A stretch of 37,226 bases of DNA from the IMG/VR virus record IMGVR_UViG_3300021108_000005, positions 1 to 37,226 of that record. One strand, 5' to 3'. Both the position numbers and the translations under genes were made by a program. Below the pieces are notes generated by a model. It made no database searches. It was not told where the DNA came from and saw only the letters and a program-made list of their open reading frames with translations. Source of the stretch: a virus. Position 1 is the stretch's first letter. Each line of letters begins with the position of its first letter. Below are positions 7,874 to 15,219 of this stretch, one piece after another.

Positions 7874-8201
7874 TTATCTGTTCCTTGCTTTCAAGTACAA
7901 TGTCCGCGAACTCGACCAGGTGGTTTGTGTGAATCACCACGTAAGCCCCGCGAACGTTCTTGCTGCCCAGCACCAGCATGGGCAGCTTGCCTTCTTTTTT
8001 GGCCAGCTTGGCCGTCTTGTCGTAGATTGGCATGAACGCCCACTTGCGAGCGAAATGCTTAATCTCGATGAATAGCTGGGGGTGCGTTGTATCGCTGGCG
8101 GTCTTGTCGTCACGCCCGCATGACCCAGATAGGATATTGCGCTTGCATCCAAACATCGCCGCTACCCTGCGTTCAAACTGTTTCCATAGCTTGTCAGCCA
8201 C
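7809..8201 (-). CDS. PD-(D/E)XK nuclease, Holliday junction resolvase-like
   Basis: This is a 130-aa protein with a nuclease-fold signature: an early acidic residue in FERRVAAMFG (Glu about 10), SDTTHP (Asp about 37), then a strand LFIEIKH with the E-x-K pair (about 46-48), and a later VRGAYVVIHTNHLVEF strand. Similar small phage enzymes are annotated as Holliday junction resolvases or endonucleases and act on recombination or packaging intermediates. I use the GTG at 8201, which has AAAGGATG upstream and lies just downstream of a well-spaced promoter (-35 8252-8257, -10 8229-8234). An upstream ATG at 8261 would overlap that promoter. The substrate is not known. Confidence 0.65.
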   Translation of the reverse strand: MADKLWKQFERRVAAMFGCKRNILSGSCGRDDKTASDTTHPQLFIEIKHFARKWAFMPIYDKTAKLAKKEGKLPMLVLGSKNVRGAYVVIHTNHLVEFADIVLESKEQISAEFDRDQEGDSGSPAVPGAG

Positions 8202-8228
8202 TGTGAAACCATCCTTTCCTGCCCCCGA

Positions 8229-8257
8229 ATTGTAGCAAAACAGGGGCCAGAAGTCTA
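8229..8257 (-). promoter_or_regulatory. Minus-strand promoter for the nuclease gene
   Basis: TAGACT (8252-8257), a 17-nt spacer and TACAAT (8229-8234) on the minus strand are followed by the GTG start at 8201 with a Shine-Dalgarno site. The palindrome 8256-8270 abuts the -35 box, which suggests regulation. Confidence 0.6.
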
Positions 8258-8270
8258 GCACTGAGTGCTA
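8256..8270. promoter_or_regulatory. 15-bp palindrome, candidate operator
   Basis: TAGCACTGAGTGCTA is a perfect palindrome around a central G. It touches the -35 of the promoter at 8229-8257 and overlaps the stop codon of the small gene at 8268-8414. Its 13-bp core recurs exactly at 27092-27102 and flanking bases, and the half-site CTGAGTGCT recurs elsewhere in the genome. Confidence 0.5.
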
Positions 8271-8414
8271 TTTCTTACGAGAAAATTCCTGATCTCCAGC
8301 CATTAGGTTAAGCTGGTCAGGCAATGGCTTTCTTGCCCTTTTTGGCTTCACGCTTGGCACCGCCTTGGGCAGTTTGTAGAGCTTGTCGTCATGGCTTGAC
8401 ACCTTGCGAGTCAT
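8268..8414 (-). CDS. Small basic protein, 48 aa
   Basis: This short gene begins MTRKVSSHDDKLYKLPK and ends QEFSRKK. It is rich in Lys, Arg and Pro (VKPKRARKPLP). Its ATG overlaps the stop of the upstream 77-aa gene as ATGA and has AAGGA 8 nt upstream, which is good evidence for translation. It may bind nucleic acid through its basic centre, but no family is recognised. The stop codon lies within the palindrome at 8256-8270. Confidence 0.65.
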   Translation of the reverse strand: MTRKVSSHDDKLYKLPKAVPSVKPKRARKPLPDQLNLMAGDQEFSRKK

Positions 8415-8644
8415 GGCCAGTTCCTTGCGTGCGTAACCTTGGTGCAACCGGCACGCTTGAGCGTTCGCTTGAACGACCGAAGCTGTTCACCGGCTTCGGA
8501 ATAAGTGATGGTGTTCTTGTCGCCAAATGACAACCAGAACTCGACCATGTGATAGGTGCCCTCTGGGGTGAGGAACCAGACCTCTGAACTATCTTCACCA
8601 CCGCCGCACTCGATCACGTAAGGGGCTTTTTCGGCAACAGGCAT
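8411..8644 (-). CDS. Small protein of unknown function
   Basis: This 77-aa protein has alternating strand-like segments (YVIECGGGEDSSEVWFLTPEG, TYHMVEFWLSFGDKNTITY) followed by a basic helix (GEQLRSFKRTLKRAGC). It could be a small alpha/beta domain. The ATG has GGAGA about 10 nt upstream. The nearest promoter is at 8849-8877, leaving a leader of about 200 nt. The stop overlaps the next small gene as ATGA. No family is recognised. Confidence 0.65.
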   Translation of the reverse strand: MPVAEKAPYVIECGGGEDSSEVWFLTPEGTYHMVEFWLSFGDKNTITYSEAGEQLRSFKRTLKRAGCTKVTHARNWP

Positions 8645-8820
8645 TGTTTCAGTCTCCAGCTATCAAAAGTGAAAAGACTCGCCGCTTGCTATCTGCTCTC
8701 GATGGATCAGGCTTCACAGGGTCAAGCCCGACGAACAATGAGAAAATCGGTAACCTGTGGGACATACAGATAGCGCCGCCGGCTCGTTCAGGCGGTTCAC
8801 GGCGAGTGAATGTTTTGTTG
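8645..8820 (-). other. Leader between promoter and the 77-aa gene
   Basis: About 180 nt of non-annotated transcript leader. A 38-codon ORF (8649-8765, minus) ends 4 nt before the next start codon but has no Shine-Dalgarno site, so I do not call it. No strong terminator or riboswitch-like fold is evident by eye. Confidence 0.4.
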
Positions 8821-9219
8821 TCAGGCGACTCGCTCGCTTGACGCTTTCATTATACCGAGAAGAACCGAACTAGTCAAATTATCTTCTTTGTTTTCCGTTC
8901 GATTATCCTCTTGTCCCCTGAGTGCTGGAATCTGGCGTTTCTCTTTTCGAGCCAGATTAGTGAACTCAATCAGTTTCGCCCAGCCCGCTGGAGTCATGCC
9001 ACGACACCGGAAACCCTCGACACCTTCACCCAGGGAGAATGTCGCAAACTGGCCCAGGTGGTCGATCTCCCAGGCGGTTGCCAGTCGGAACCGCTCGACC
9101 GCCCAGTCCTGCCACATGAATCTGGCCTCTAGCGTTTCCTTAAAGGCCGCTATCTTTGAGCGTATGACCGCCACACGCTCCGATCTGTCCAAATCTACTA
9201 CGTTGCTCATAGATGTCAT
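8821..9219 (-). CDS. Early protein of unknown function
   Basis: This is a 132-aa protein. The ATG at 9219 is favoured because GAGGTG lies 6 nt upstream. The N-terminus is helical and charged (DLDRSERVAVIRSKIAAFKETLEARF). The centre holds WAVERFRLATAWEIDHLGQFATFSLGEG (two adjacent segments) and an aromatic/Pro motif GMTPAGWAKLIEF. It ends in a polar, probably disordered tail. It is the first gene after a strong promoter (9265-9293). Its 3' end overlaps the next promoter (8849-8877). No family is recognised. Confidence 0.7.
   Translation of the reverse strand: MTSMSNVVDLDRSERVAVIRSKIAAFKETLEARFMWQDWAVERFRLATAWEIDHLGQFATFSLGEGVEGFRCRGMTPAGWAKLIEFTNLARKEKRQIPALRGQEDNRTENKEDNLTSSVLLGIMKASSERVA
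8849..8877 (-). promoter_or_regulatory. Consensus-like promoter with embedded operator motif
   Basis: On the minus strand TTGACT (8872-8877), 17 nt and TATAAT (8849-8854) form a near-consensus sigma70 promoter. The spacer holds CGAGAAGAACCGAA (plus-strand reading, 8856-8869), 13 of 14 bases identical to the arms of the operator at 17.0 kb. It lies within the 3' end of the upstream gene and should drive 8411-8644 and onward. Confidence 0.75.
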
Positions 9220-9248
9220 CTGCCGCACCTCTTGTTCGATTAGTAAGA

Positions 9249-9293
9249 CGAGTTCAGCAGAAGTAGTATAAGAGGAATCTAGTGGCTAGTCAA
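9249..9293 (-). promoter_or_regulatory. Promoter with degenerate operator for the early gene block
   Basis: On the minus strand TTGACT (9288-9293), 17 nt and TATACT (9265-9270) precede the gene at 9219. Just downstream of the -10, plus-strand bases 9249-9262 match the shared operator motif at 10 of 14 positions, so the site is weaker than the others. Confidence 0.7.
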
Positions 9294-9604
9294 GTCTGCC
9301 TGTATCAAACCCTGTCAAACCGTAGTCAAGATCATATTTCATCGTAACCTCTTACTCCTAAATCATATCTATCATATCTATCTTTTTATAAATATATAAT
9401 AAATAAATAATAGAGATAGCACAGAGGGCATGGTATGCAAAACGGCTATATGCCCTAGGAGCGTTTGAGAGTGCCAAAAACAGTGACTATTTTGTATATC
9501 TTTTAGCATCAAGTGTTTAGGTGGTTAATATCGTCTTGAATAGGTTTGATTTGGCTTAGTTGAATCTTGAATACCGGATGAAAGGTTACCCATTTTAACA
9601 GGAA
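9294..9604. other. AT-rich non-coding region, candidate replication origin
   Basis: No convincing gene lies here. Bases 9362-9379 are two tandem copies of ATCATATCT, followed by about 35 nt of nearly pure A/T (9383-9411). An inverted repeat AGGGCAT...ATGCCCT with arms near 9425-9431 and 9450-9456 follows. The region sits directly downstream of the primase-helicase gene. A melting-prone AT tract with direct and inverted repeats beside the replication gene is a reasonable origin candidate, but nothing proves it. Confidence 0.4.
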
Positions 9605-9628
9605 CGGCACCGGTTTGATCCGGTGCCG
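9605..9628 (-). terminator. Strong hairpin after the primase-helicase gene
   Basis: CGGCACCGG and CCGGTGCCG form a perfect 9-bp stem around a 6-nt loop, 32 nt downstream of the stop at 9661 on the minus strand. No clear U-tract follows on either strand, so it may end or stabilise the transcript, perhaps with Rho, rather than act as a classic intrinsic terminator. Confidence 0.5.
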
Positions 9629-9660
9629 ACAGTCGGTCTTTTAACTATGGTCGTCTCAGT

Positions 9661-12258
9661 TCAGCCGAACCGCCCTTGGTTGCGTCTGGCGTTGTCCAGA
9701 TTGACCTGTGTGAGTTCCTGCTGGTTCACGCGGTGTTGCTCCGTGGCCTTCCATTCCTGTAGGAGTCGCTCGCCCAGCTCGCTTAGGTACCGATCAGGTA
9801 TGTACTCAATTTGATGCCCCACACCGCCCACCTTGACCGTCTTGACGCTATTCGATCTCAGCTCACAGCGTAGCTTGTTTTCTGTCCAGCCGCGTTTCTG
9901 CCCGTTCTTGGCGTCCAGGTATCGCAGGAACGCTTGGAATGATTCTTTGAATGGTACGAGTCCACCGCTTCCTGAGACGAAACATTCTTCCAGGTACCCG
10001 ATGACCGGCGTGGCTGACAGGCGAACGGCTTCGGATGTCTCGCGGCTGGCTTCCGTGCTGGTAAACGTGAACCCGTTGGCGACGAAGTCAGCATGGTAGG
10101 ACACCGCCGCCGCCAGTATTCCGCTCGCCTCACGATTCCAGATCTGCAAGTCTAAGTCTGGCGCTTCGGTCGCCAGAAAGCTGTGGTCAAACGATAGGGC
10201 GTGAACCCGATTGGCGATTGTGCCGCTGGCGTCTGGTAGCGCCACGACGTCGTTGCTGCCCATGACAAACTTGGCCCGCAGTGTGGCCGCTATCGTCTTC
10301 TGGTTCTTCCGGCGGATGTTCTGCCGGTCTCGACCCGTCAGGCTCAGAAGGGCTTGCGTAGCTTGCCCCAGGTCAGCGCCGGTCTTGTCGGTCGGTCTGT
10401 AGTCAGGATAAGTCAGAAGCGACTTTCCGATAATGCTTTCCAGCCCGAAATCGGAACCCAGTTCCTTCATGCAAGTGGGCGTGCTGTTGTCCAGCCCCAC
10501 CAGCCGCTCCATAAACCGGATCATTGAACCTTTGCCAGTTCTGGTCTTGCCGTAGAGAAAGAATAGTTTCGATAGAGGGTTGTCGCCGTGAAGCGTATAG
10601 CCCAGCAACCACTCGGCTTGTTGTCGCCCCAGCGCGTCAGGTTGAACCTTTCGTAGCCACGCCTTGAACTCTGGCGCTGGGGTGTCGTGACCAGTCCATT
10701 CGACACCGTTGGTGGTGGTGCCGAAATAATCCTGAGTAGATGCGATAAAGTCACCCGTCTTCAGGCTTAGAAGACCGTTGGCACAGCAAACAGCCCACGC
10801 CGAGTCTTCTGGCCACCAGTCTGGCCGCTTGGATTCATCCAGCCAGTACCCAGCGTCCTCCGCTGGCCCATCGACACCGGATATAGCCCCCAGGCACTGA
10901 ATCACGTTCGTCAGCCCCGAACATGAAAAGTGATGGTATCCGGTAATCTCGCCGTCTTTATTGTACTTTGGGTTAGCTGCGTAAACATCCATCATGATCC
11001 GCGTCACTTCTGCCTCAAATCTGGCGTCTCCAGTGACGTTACGGTAACACGACCCGCCAAATTGCCAAAGCTCGCCGCTCCAGAAAACGACACGCTGCTG
11101 ATAGTGCCCAAAGAATCGCTTGAGAAACGCGGCCATTTGACCAGGATCATTCGGGTAGTCGATTTCCAGCGACAGGGTGGGCACGGTGCGCTCCTCTGGT
11201 TGTTCTTCTGCTGAACTCATTGATGATTCTACTGAGTCCTCAGCAGTCGCGCCGTTGTGTATGGTCACCCCTGATGGTGGTACCATTCTAGCTTTTGGTG
11301 CCGCCGGTGCGCGTTGTGGTGGCCCGCCCGCCGCCCGCACCCAGTTCACGAACGATCCGAACCGCGCTTTGCCACGTGATGAACCGGCTCCAAACGAACG
11401 AGCCTTGTGGTGGCAGCATCCCTCTGTGTAATTCATGCCGCGACGGCTCCAGGCGTCCCAGAGGTCGATCCCAGCCGCCCCGAACCGCTCATGAAGCGCA
11501 AAACCGACTTCCAGCCAGACATCGTAATCCTCGACCCGATTGTCCAGCCATCCGTCCATCAGCATTTTCGTGGCGTAGTCAAAATCGTCACGTTCCGCGC
11601 CGTCGTATGTGATTGCTGGAGGTGGCGTGTTGCGTCTCGTTTCCCGTATAGCCGCTTCAGTTTTGGCGTACAACCAGTCTATTGATTCCTGTTTTTCGAC
11701 CAGCTCAGAGGGCTGGCTGGAGCGCCAGACGTCTGGCAGATATCCAGTCATGGCCAGGTATCGGCCAGAATCGTAAATCTCGACCCCTTCATGGTTTTTA
11801 ACGCGAGATAGGCTATGTGGCACTTGGCCCCGAACGATGATATGAATACCGGTGCCGCTGGGGCTGAGTTCGATATAGCAGTCTTCAAACCGCTCCAAAA
11901 TCTCCAGCGCCCAGGGTTTGACGGAAAATATTGGCCCGCCTTCAAGGTCGTCCACAGCAACCGCGTTGTCCAGGTCGATGAAAATCACGTTGTCGTTCGC
12001 CCCGCGTTCACCCAGGCTGTACCCATAACCGGATATCACGCCCGCCCGATAGGCTTTATCAACCTCATGCCAGTCAGCCCGCGCCGCTTCCTGACCGTCC
12101 ACCGATCCAGTGTGGATATTGAATGGCTTCTTGATTCGACGCCCGTCTGGAGCCTCTACAAGCAACCAGCCGACCCATCGCCGCTGTAACTTCATAACAA
12201 CTGGTAAAAATTCCGGTTGAATCTGGATCAGTCCGCGATCTGTTGAACCTGACGACAT
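9661..12258 (-). CDS. Primase-polymerase / SF3 helicase replication protein
   Basis: This 865-aa replicase initiator carries a prim-pol-type N-terminal domain: acidic pair in VIFIDLDNAV (about 95 and 97), SPSGTGIHI (about 132-140) and EIYDSGRYLAMTG (about 160-172). A middle D5_N-like region follows (WWPEDSAWAVCCANGLLSLKTG split over about 481-502, typical before SF3 helicases). The helicase domain has Walker A YGKTRTGKGS (about 569-578), PDYRPTDK (about 618) and sensor strand KFVMGSND (about 663-670). It should make primers and unwind the origin, like P4 alpha-type proteins. I choose ATG 12258 because GAGGT lies 6 nt upstream; the longer ORF start lacks a site. A terminator upstream (12286-12321) suggests separate control. 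Confidence 0.88.
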   Translation of the reverse strand: MSSGSTDRGLIQIQPEFLPVVMKLQRRWVGWLLVEAPDGRRIKKPFNIHTGSVDGQEAARADWHEVDKAYRAGVISGYGYSLGERGANDNVIFIDLDNAVAVDDLEGGPIFSVKPWALEILERFEDCYIELSPSGTGIHIIVRGQVPHSLSRVKNHEGVEIYDSGRYLAMTGYLPDVWRSSQPSELVEKQESIDWLYAKTEAAIRETRRNTPPPAITYDGAERDDFDYATKMLMDGWLDNRVEDYDVWLEVGFALHERFGAAGIDLWDAWSRRGMNYTEGCCHHKARSFGAGSSRGKARFGSFVNWVRAAGGPPQRAPAAPKARMVPPSGVTIHNGATAEDSVESSMSSAEEQPEERTVPTLSLEIDYPNDPGQMAAFLKRFFGHYQQRVVFWSGELWQFGGSCYRNVTGDARFEAEVTRIMMDVYAANPKYNKDGEITGYHHFSCSGLTNVIQCLGAISGVDGPAEDAGYWLDESKRPDWWPEDSAWAVCCANGLLSLKTGDFIASTQDYFGTTTNGVEWTGHDTPAPEFKAWLRKVQPDALGRQQAEWLLGYTLHGDNPLSKLFFLYGKTRTGKGSMIRFMERLVGLDNSTPTCMKELGSDFGLESIIGKSLLTYPDYRPTDKTGADLGQATQALLSLTGRDRQNIRRKNQKTIAATLRAKFVMGSNDVVALPDASGTIANRVHALSFDHSFLATEAPDLDLQIWNREASGILAAAVSYHADFVANGFTFTSTEASRETSEAVRLSATPVIGYLEECFVSGSGGLVPFKESFQAFLRYLDAKNGQKRGWTENKLRCELRSNSVKTVKVGGVGHQIEYIPDRYLSELGERLLQEWKATEQHRVNQQELTQVNLDNARRNQGRFG

Positions 12259-12285
12259 TTTAAACCTCGATGTGTAGCTGGCTGA

Positions 12286-12321
12286 ATCCAAAAAGAAACC
12301 CAGCTCAATGGAACTGGGTTT
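12286..12321 (-). terminator. Rho-independent terminator after the SSB-like gene
   Basis: On the minus strand AAACCCAG and CTGGGTTT pair over an 8-bp stem with a 10-nt loop (arms 12296-12303 and 12314-12321), followed by a U-rich run (CTTTTTGG). It lies between the SSB-like gene and the primase-helicase gene and would reduce read-through into the latter. Confidence 0.7.
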
Positions 12322-12354
12322 TGTGACTTCTGACTGCTGACTGCTGAGATAAGA

Positions 12355-13065
12355 TCAGAATACGATATCTTCGTCATTGTCGATAGCAGCACTGCCGCCG
12401 AACACTTCGTTGGCTTCCGCTTCAAACGCGTCGCCCTTTTGTTTGGCCAGGAACGCCTTGTGCTGCTTGGAGTTCTCGGCACCCGTGAACCACTGGTTAC
12501 CTTTGATATGCCGCTCAGGCACGCGGTCATCCTGTAGCTCAGGATCGGACTCAACCGACCAGAAGAACGACACCTTGGTAGTCGGCGTGAACTTCATGGC
12601 GTCTGGGCACGCCATGACCGCCCCAACCTTGGTAGTCTTGGATCCGTCCTGCTTTGTGTGCGGAACGATGGAGATCAAGGCGAAGTGATTGATAAGAGCG
12701 TCGAAATTGTACGCCTCACCAATACCAGGCTGGTCGTCACCCAGCCATGAATCCATGATCTTGGTGAAATTGGACTTAGGCGACATCGAGAATGTCAGGT
12801 TGATCGACTCGGTACGGTTGAAGTCGGTGCCGTCGCGTTTCTTGTTTAGCTCAAATTCGAACACCATATCGCGCTGCTCGGTGGTGTAAACCGTGCCGTC
12901 ATCACGTTTTCCGGTCTTGTCGAATAAGCCCTTGTCGTAAACACGTACCAGGCAAGCCGAATAGGTGCCCGCTGGAGTCGGCGTGTAGGCGGTTTTGACT
13001 GGGGCTGCCGTTTTGGCGTAAGGGTTGCCGACAGCAAGGGATGAACCGATTGCAAACTTAGACAT
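12355..13065 (-). CDS. Single-stranded DNA-binding-like protein
   Basis: This is a 236-aa protein. A polar N-terminus leads to a beta-rich core (GTYSACLVRVYDKGLFDKTG, then RDMVFEFELNK and ESINLTFSMS), and the very end is acidic with a hydrophobic tip (AIDNDEDIVF). That end resembles the DDDIPF tip of SSB proteins, which recruits partner enzymes. Position between the helicase and primase genes supports a role in coating ssDNA during replication. A promoter sits at 13140-13168. The Shine-Dalgarno site is poor and an inverted repeat (13070-13089) lies next to the start, so translation may be controlled. The family is not certain. Confidence 0.65.
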   Translation of the reverse strand: MSKFAIGSSLAVGNPYAKTAAPVKTAYTPTPAGTYSACLVRVYDKGLFDKTGKRDDGTVYTTEQRDMVFEFELNKKRDGTDFNRTESINLTFSMSPKSNFTKIMDSWLGDDQPGIGEAYNFDALINHFALISIVPHTKQDGSKTTKVGAVMACPDAMKFTPTTKVSFFWSVESDPELQDDRVPERHIKGNQWFTGAENSKQHKAFLAKQKGDAFEAEANEVFGGSAAIDNDEDIVF

Positions 13066-13069
13066 AGTA

Positions 13070-13089
13070 TTTTGCTTTCTATAGCAAAA
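13070..13089 (-). promoter_or_regulatory. Inverted repeat next to the SSB-like start codon
   Basis: TTTTGCT and AGCAAAA form a 7-bp stem with a 6-nt loop, 4 nt upstream of the start codon. In the mRNA this would partly hide the weak AGAAAG ribosome site. A translational switch is possible; there is no direct evidence. Confidence 0.35.
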
Positions 13090-13139
13090 AGTTTGATGCC
13101 GCCTGATTTACCGAAGTGGTGTTTTTTGGCGACATCTAT

Positions 13140-13168
13140 ATAATAGATACAAGAAGAACAGAAGTCAA
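13140..13168 (-). promoter_or_regulatory. Promoter with operator motif upstream of the SSB-like gene
   Basis: On the minus strand TTGACT (13163-13168), 17 nt and TATTAT (13140-13145). The spacer contains CAAGAAGAACAGAA (plus-strand reading 13150-13163), 13 of 14 bases identical to the shared operator. Transcription would start about 70 nt before the gene. Confidence 0.75.
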
Positions 13169-13210
13169 CAAGAATTAAATCTTTTTTCTTCTTTTCTGTG
13201 TTCTGACTGC

Positions 13211-14713
13211 TCAGTTCTGGATGAACCAGGTAAGTTTCGATATGGCCCGACTGGCTGCCGTATAAGCCCAGAAAGGGAACTGGCGTTCGCCGCTGCTTCG
13301 GTCAATGAAGTTGGTGGGCATATCTTGATAGACTGCCACATGATCGAAGCCAGACGCCTGAGACTTATGAACCGTCATACAGTAGGCGAACCGCGCCGGT
13401 ATCCCATAGTGAGGATTGAGGGCAATGACGCCACTCTGGGCAAAATCTTTGTCATCGAGCGACATCATCAATCGCTGGTAGGCTTCGTGGATTTTGATGA
13501 ACGCGACCGCTTCACCGCCTCGATCTGGGTGGTGGATCATGGCCAGCTTGCGGTATGTCTGGTGAACTAAACTCTTCCGGTCACTGCTGTACCGGCTGAC
13601 GTTGATCTGGTCAATGGTGATACCCATAGCCTCACAGTCACGTTTGAATGATGCGCTGGTGTATCGCACAGAACCGGCCACCGTCTCCATTTTCTTTGGC
13701 TGTTTGGCGGGCTTGTCACGGTTGAAGAAATTGGCGTCAAATGTCGCCGTGAACTCCAGCCCACTTTTGTCCAGGCGAACCGTCAAGATCGGGTTTTGAT
13801 CCGTCAGAACGACCGCCAGCACCGTGGCGCGGTCGCTGGAAATCCATTTGCCCTGCCGCGTTTCCTCCATGATGATCTTGTCGCCCACCGACACCAGATC
13901 GGTGTTCCCGTTCTCCCACCGGCAAAACTGGTTGATGCGAAGACACTCGCGGTTCGTCCAGGCCAGCGACTGGTCAGCCCCCAGGTTCTGGAAGTCACCG
14001 TGGATGATCTGAACGGTATCGTCGGTAGGCTGGAACCGCGCCGGATCCCCACCGTCACGAACGAACATGGCAAACCGTGCAATCTCGCCGCCGTTGCGGT
14101 AGATCTTAGTCAATTGGAAGTCCAGGTGCTTCATCAGGCTGAACTTAGGGTCAGACGACTTGACCGGCTGGAGCTGGCCGTGGTCACCCGTGAAAATCAA
14201 AGGCACGCCGTAGCTTGTCAGGGTAAGAAAATCATCCCTGCCAATCATGCTGGCTTCGTCGCAGATGACGCCGGAAACCGGTAGCTCATCTTTCCCTTCA
14301 AAACTAGGCGTGCATAAATCCAGTTCTCTGGGTGTCAATCGTTCGCCCGCCGAGAGCTTTCGGGCGATTTCCTCGACCTCTGTTTCTGTGCCGACTGCGA
14401 CATCTGGCGTGTGGATCAAGCTGGAGAGCGTTTGAGCCTGACCGATACCACGGTCACGCAAAACGCCCGCAGCCTTATTGGTTGGGGCACAGACTGCAAA
14501 GTCGGGTAGCGCTCTGGCGAGTGCCGCCACGATCACGCTTTTGCCTGTACCAGCCAGGCCGCCCAGCGTGGTCACCCTGACGCCGTCTTCAACCCGTTTG
14601 AGAATATCGGCCAGAACTTGCTTCTGGTAGTCGTCCAGCTCGACCGTACCCACTGAAACAGGGGTACGGGCTGGAACTGCCGAAACGAACGGGGAAATCG
14701 TTTGTAAACTCAT
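13211..14713 (-). CDS. SF1 helicase (Dda/RecD2-like) with inserted J domain
   Basis: This 500-aa helicase has the SF1B motifs in order: Walker A GGLAGTGKS (about 51-59), CAPTNKAA (75-82), Walker B VICDEAS (149-155), motif III FTGDHGQLQP (174-183), motif V MTVHKSQASGFDHV (446-459) and motif VI YTAASRA (484-490). Between motifs III and V, about residues 370-420, lies a DnaJ-type J domain: a helix with HQTYRKLAMIHHPDRGG (HPD about 395-397) and then FIKIHEAYQRLM. HPD is the tripeptide with which J proteins stimulate DnaK/Hsp70 ATPase. The enzyme probably works in phage DNA replication or recombination, with possible recruitment of host DnaK. ATG 14713 overlaps the csrA stop (TGATG) and has AGGTG 5 nt upstream. 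Confidence 0.88.
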   Translation of the reverse strand: MSLQTISPFVSAVPARTPVSVGTVELDDYQKQVLADILKRVEDGVRVTTLGGLAGTGKSVIVAALARALPDFAVCAPTNKAAGVLRDRGIGQAQTLSSLIHTPDVAVGTETEVEEIARKLSAGERLTPRELDLCTPSFEGKDELPVSGVICDEASMIGRDDFLTLTSYGVPLIFTGDHGQLQPVKSSDPKFSLMKHLDFQLTKIYRNGGEIARFAMFVRDGGDPARFQPTDDTVQIIHGDFQNLGADQSLAWTNRECLRINQFCRWENGNTDLVSVGDKIIMEETRQGKWISSDRATVLAVVLTDQNPILTVRLDKSGLEFTATFDANFFNRDKPAKQPKKMETVAGSVRYTSASFKRDCEAMGITIDQINVSRYSSDRKSLVHQTYRKLAMIHHPDRGGEAVAFIKIHEAYQRLMMSLDDKDFAQSGVIALNPHYGIPARFAYCMTVHKSQASGFDHVAVYQDMPTNFIDRSSGERQFPFWAYTAASRAISKLTWFIQN

Positions 14714-14940
14714 CACTTCACCTGATCTTTCTTGGCATGGTTTTCAACTTGGGTACGACCAATAAATTCTCTGATAGCCTCAGCACTCAGCTCTGAACGG
14801 ACAAAAGCAACCTCTGAACTTCCCGTGAAGCCCAGCTTGATCTTGTCCTTACCGGTTGCAACCAAAGTAACCTCTGCCACTTTGACGCCGCCCAGATAGA
14901 GCGCAACAGCTTCATTCCTCGTCCTTGAAAGCACTAGCAT
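14713..14940 (-). CDS. csrA: CsrA family RNA-binding regulator
   Basis: This 75-aa CsrA homologue starts MLVLSRTRNEAVAL, as in cellular CsrA (ML-L-R---E). The KIKLGFTGSSEVAFVRSEL segment aligns with the conserved VRIGVNAPKEVSVHREEI strand, and the RNA-contacting residues Leu4 and Arg6 and the late Arg (HR in Escherichia coli, VR here) are present. CsrA dimers bind GGA motifs in mRNA leaders and block or change translation. It is encoded between the RHH regulator and the J-domain helicase in the first leftward operon, so it should be made early or in the lysogen. It could retune host carbon-storage regulation or phage mRNAs; the target is not known. Confidence 0.9.
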   Translation of the reverse strand: MLVLSRTRNEAVALYLGGVKVAEVTLVATGKDKIKLGFTGSSEVAFVRSELSAEAIREFIGRTQVENHAKKDQVK

Positions 14941-14955
14941 GACTGACCGCCTTTC

Positions 14956-15180
14956 TTATTCTGATTCGTGTAAGTATGAGAGTTCTGGAAGCGCGTCGCG
15001 GCTGGCCGACTTGGCTTCATTCACCCAGGCTTCCGTCAATTCTTCCAGCAGCACCTTGACTGGCAATTTGCGTGCGAACGAAATACGCCGCAAGATTTCG
15101 CTGGTGCGATCTGTGACCGTGATCGCTTTGCCGTGGGTATTGGCGTTTGTTCGCGGTCTAGCTTTTGTCGATCCCGCCAT
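14956..15180 (-). CDS. Ribbon-helix-helix-like regulator
   Basis: This 74-aa protein has a basic N-terminus (STKARPRTNANTHG), then a short strand KAITVTDRTSEILRRISFARK followed by a helix PVKVLLEELTEAWVNEAK in adjacent segments. That strand-helix-helix layout is typical of Arc/MetJ-type dimeric repressors. I prefer ATG 15180 with AGGAG 9 nt upstream over an upstream TTG. It is the first gene leftward from the divergent promoters and transcribed with csrA. A 15-bp palindrome (15220-15234) lies in its leader. It is a good candidate for the phage repressor or Cro-like protein; this is inference. Confidence 0.7.
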   Translation of the reverse strand: MAGSTKARPRTNANTHGKAITVTDRTSEILRRISFARKLPVKVLLEELTEAWVNEAKSASRDALPELSYLHESE

Positions 15181-15219
15181 AGGAACTTCTCCTGACTTCA
15201 ATCCTTACAGTCGTTACCA

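Noticed and set aside
8649-8765. 38-codon ORF in the leader of the gene at 8411-8644
   Set aside because: It has no Shine-Dalgarno site and no other support, although its stop is close to the next start.
13077-13133. Possible 18-codon leader peptide upstream of the SSB-like gene
   Set aside because: Its ATG would be at or very near the transcript start and it has no ribosome site.
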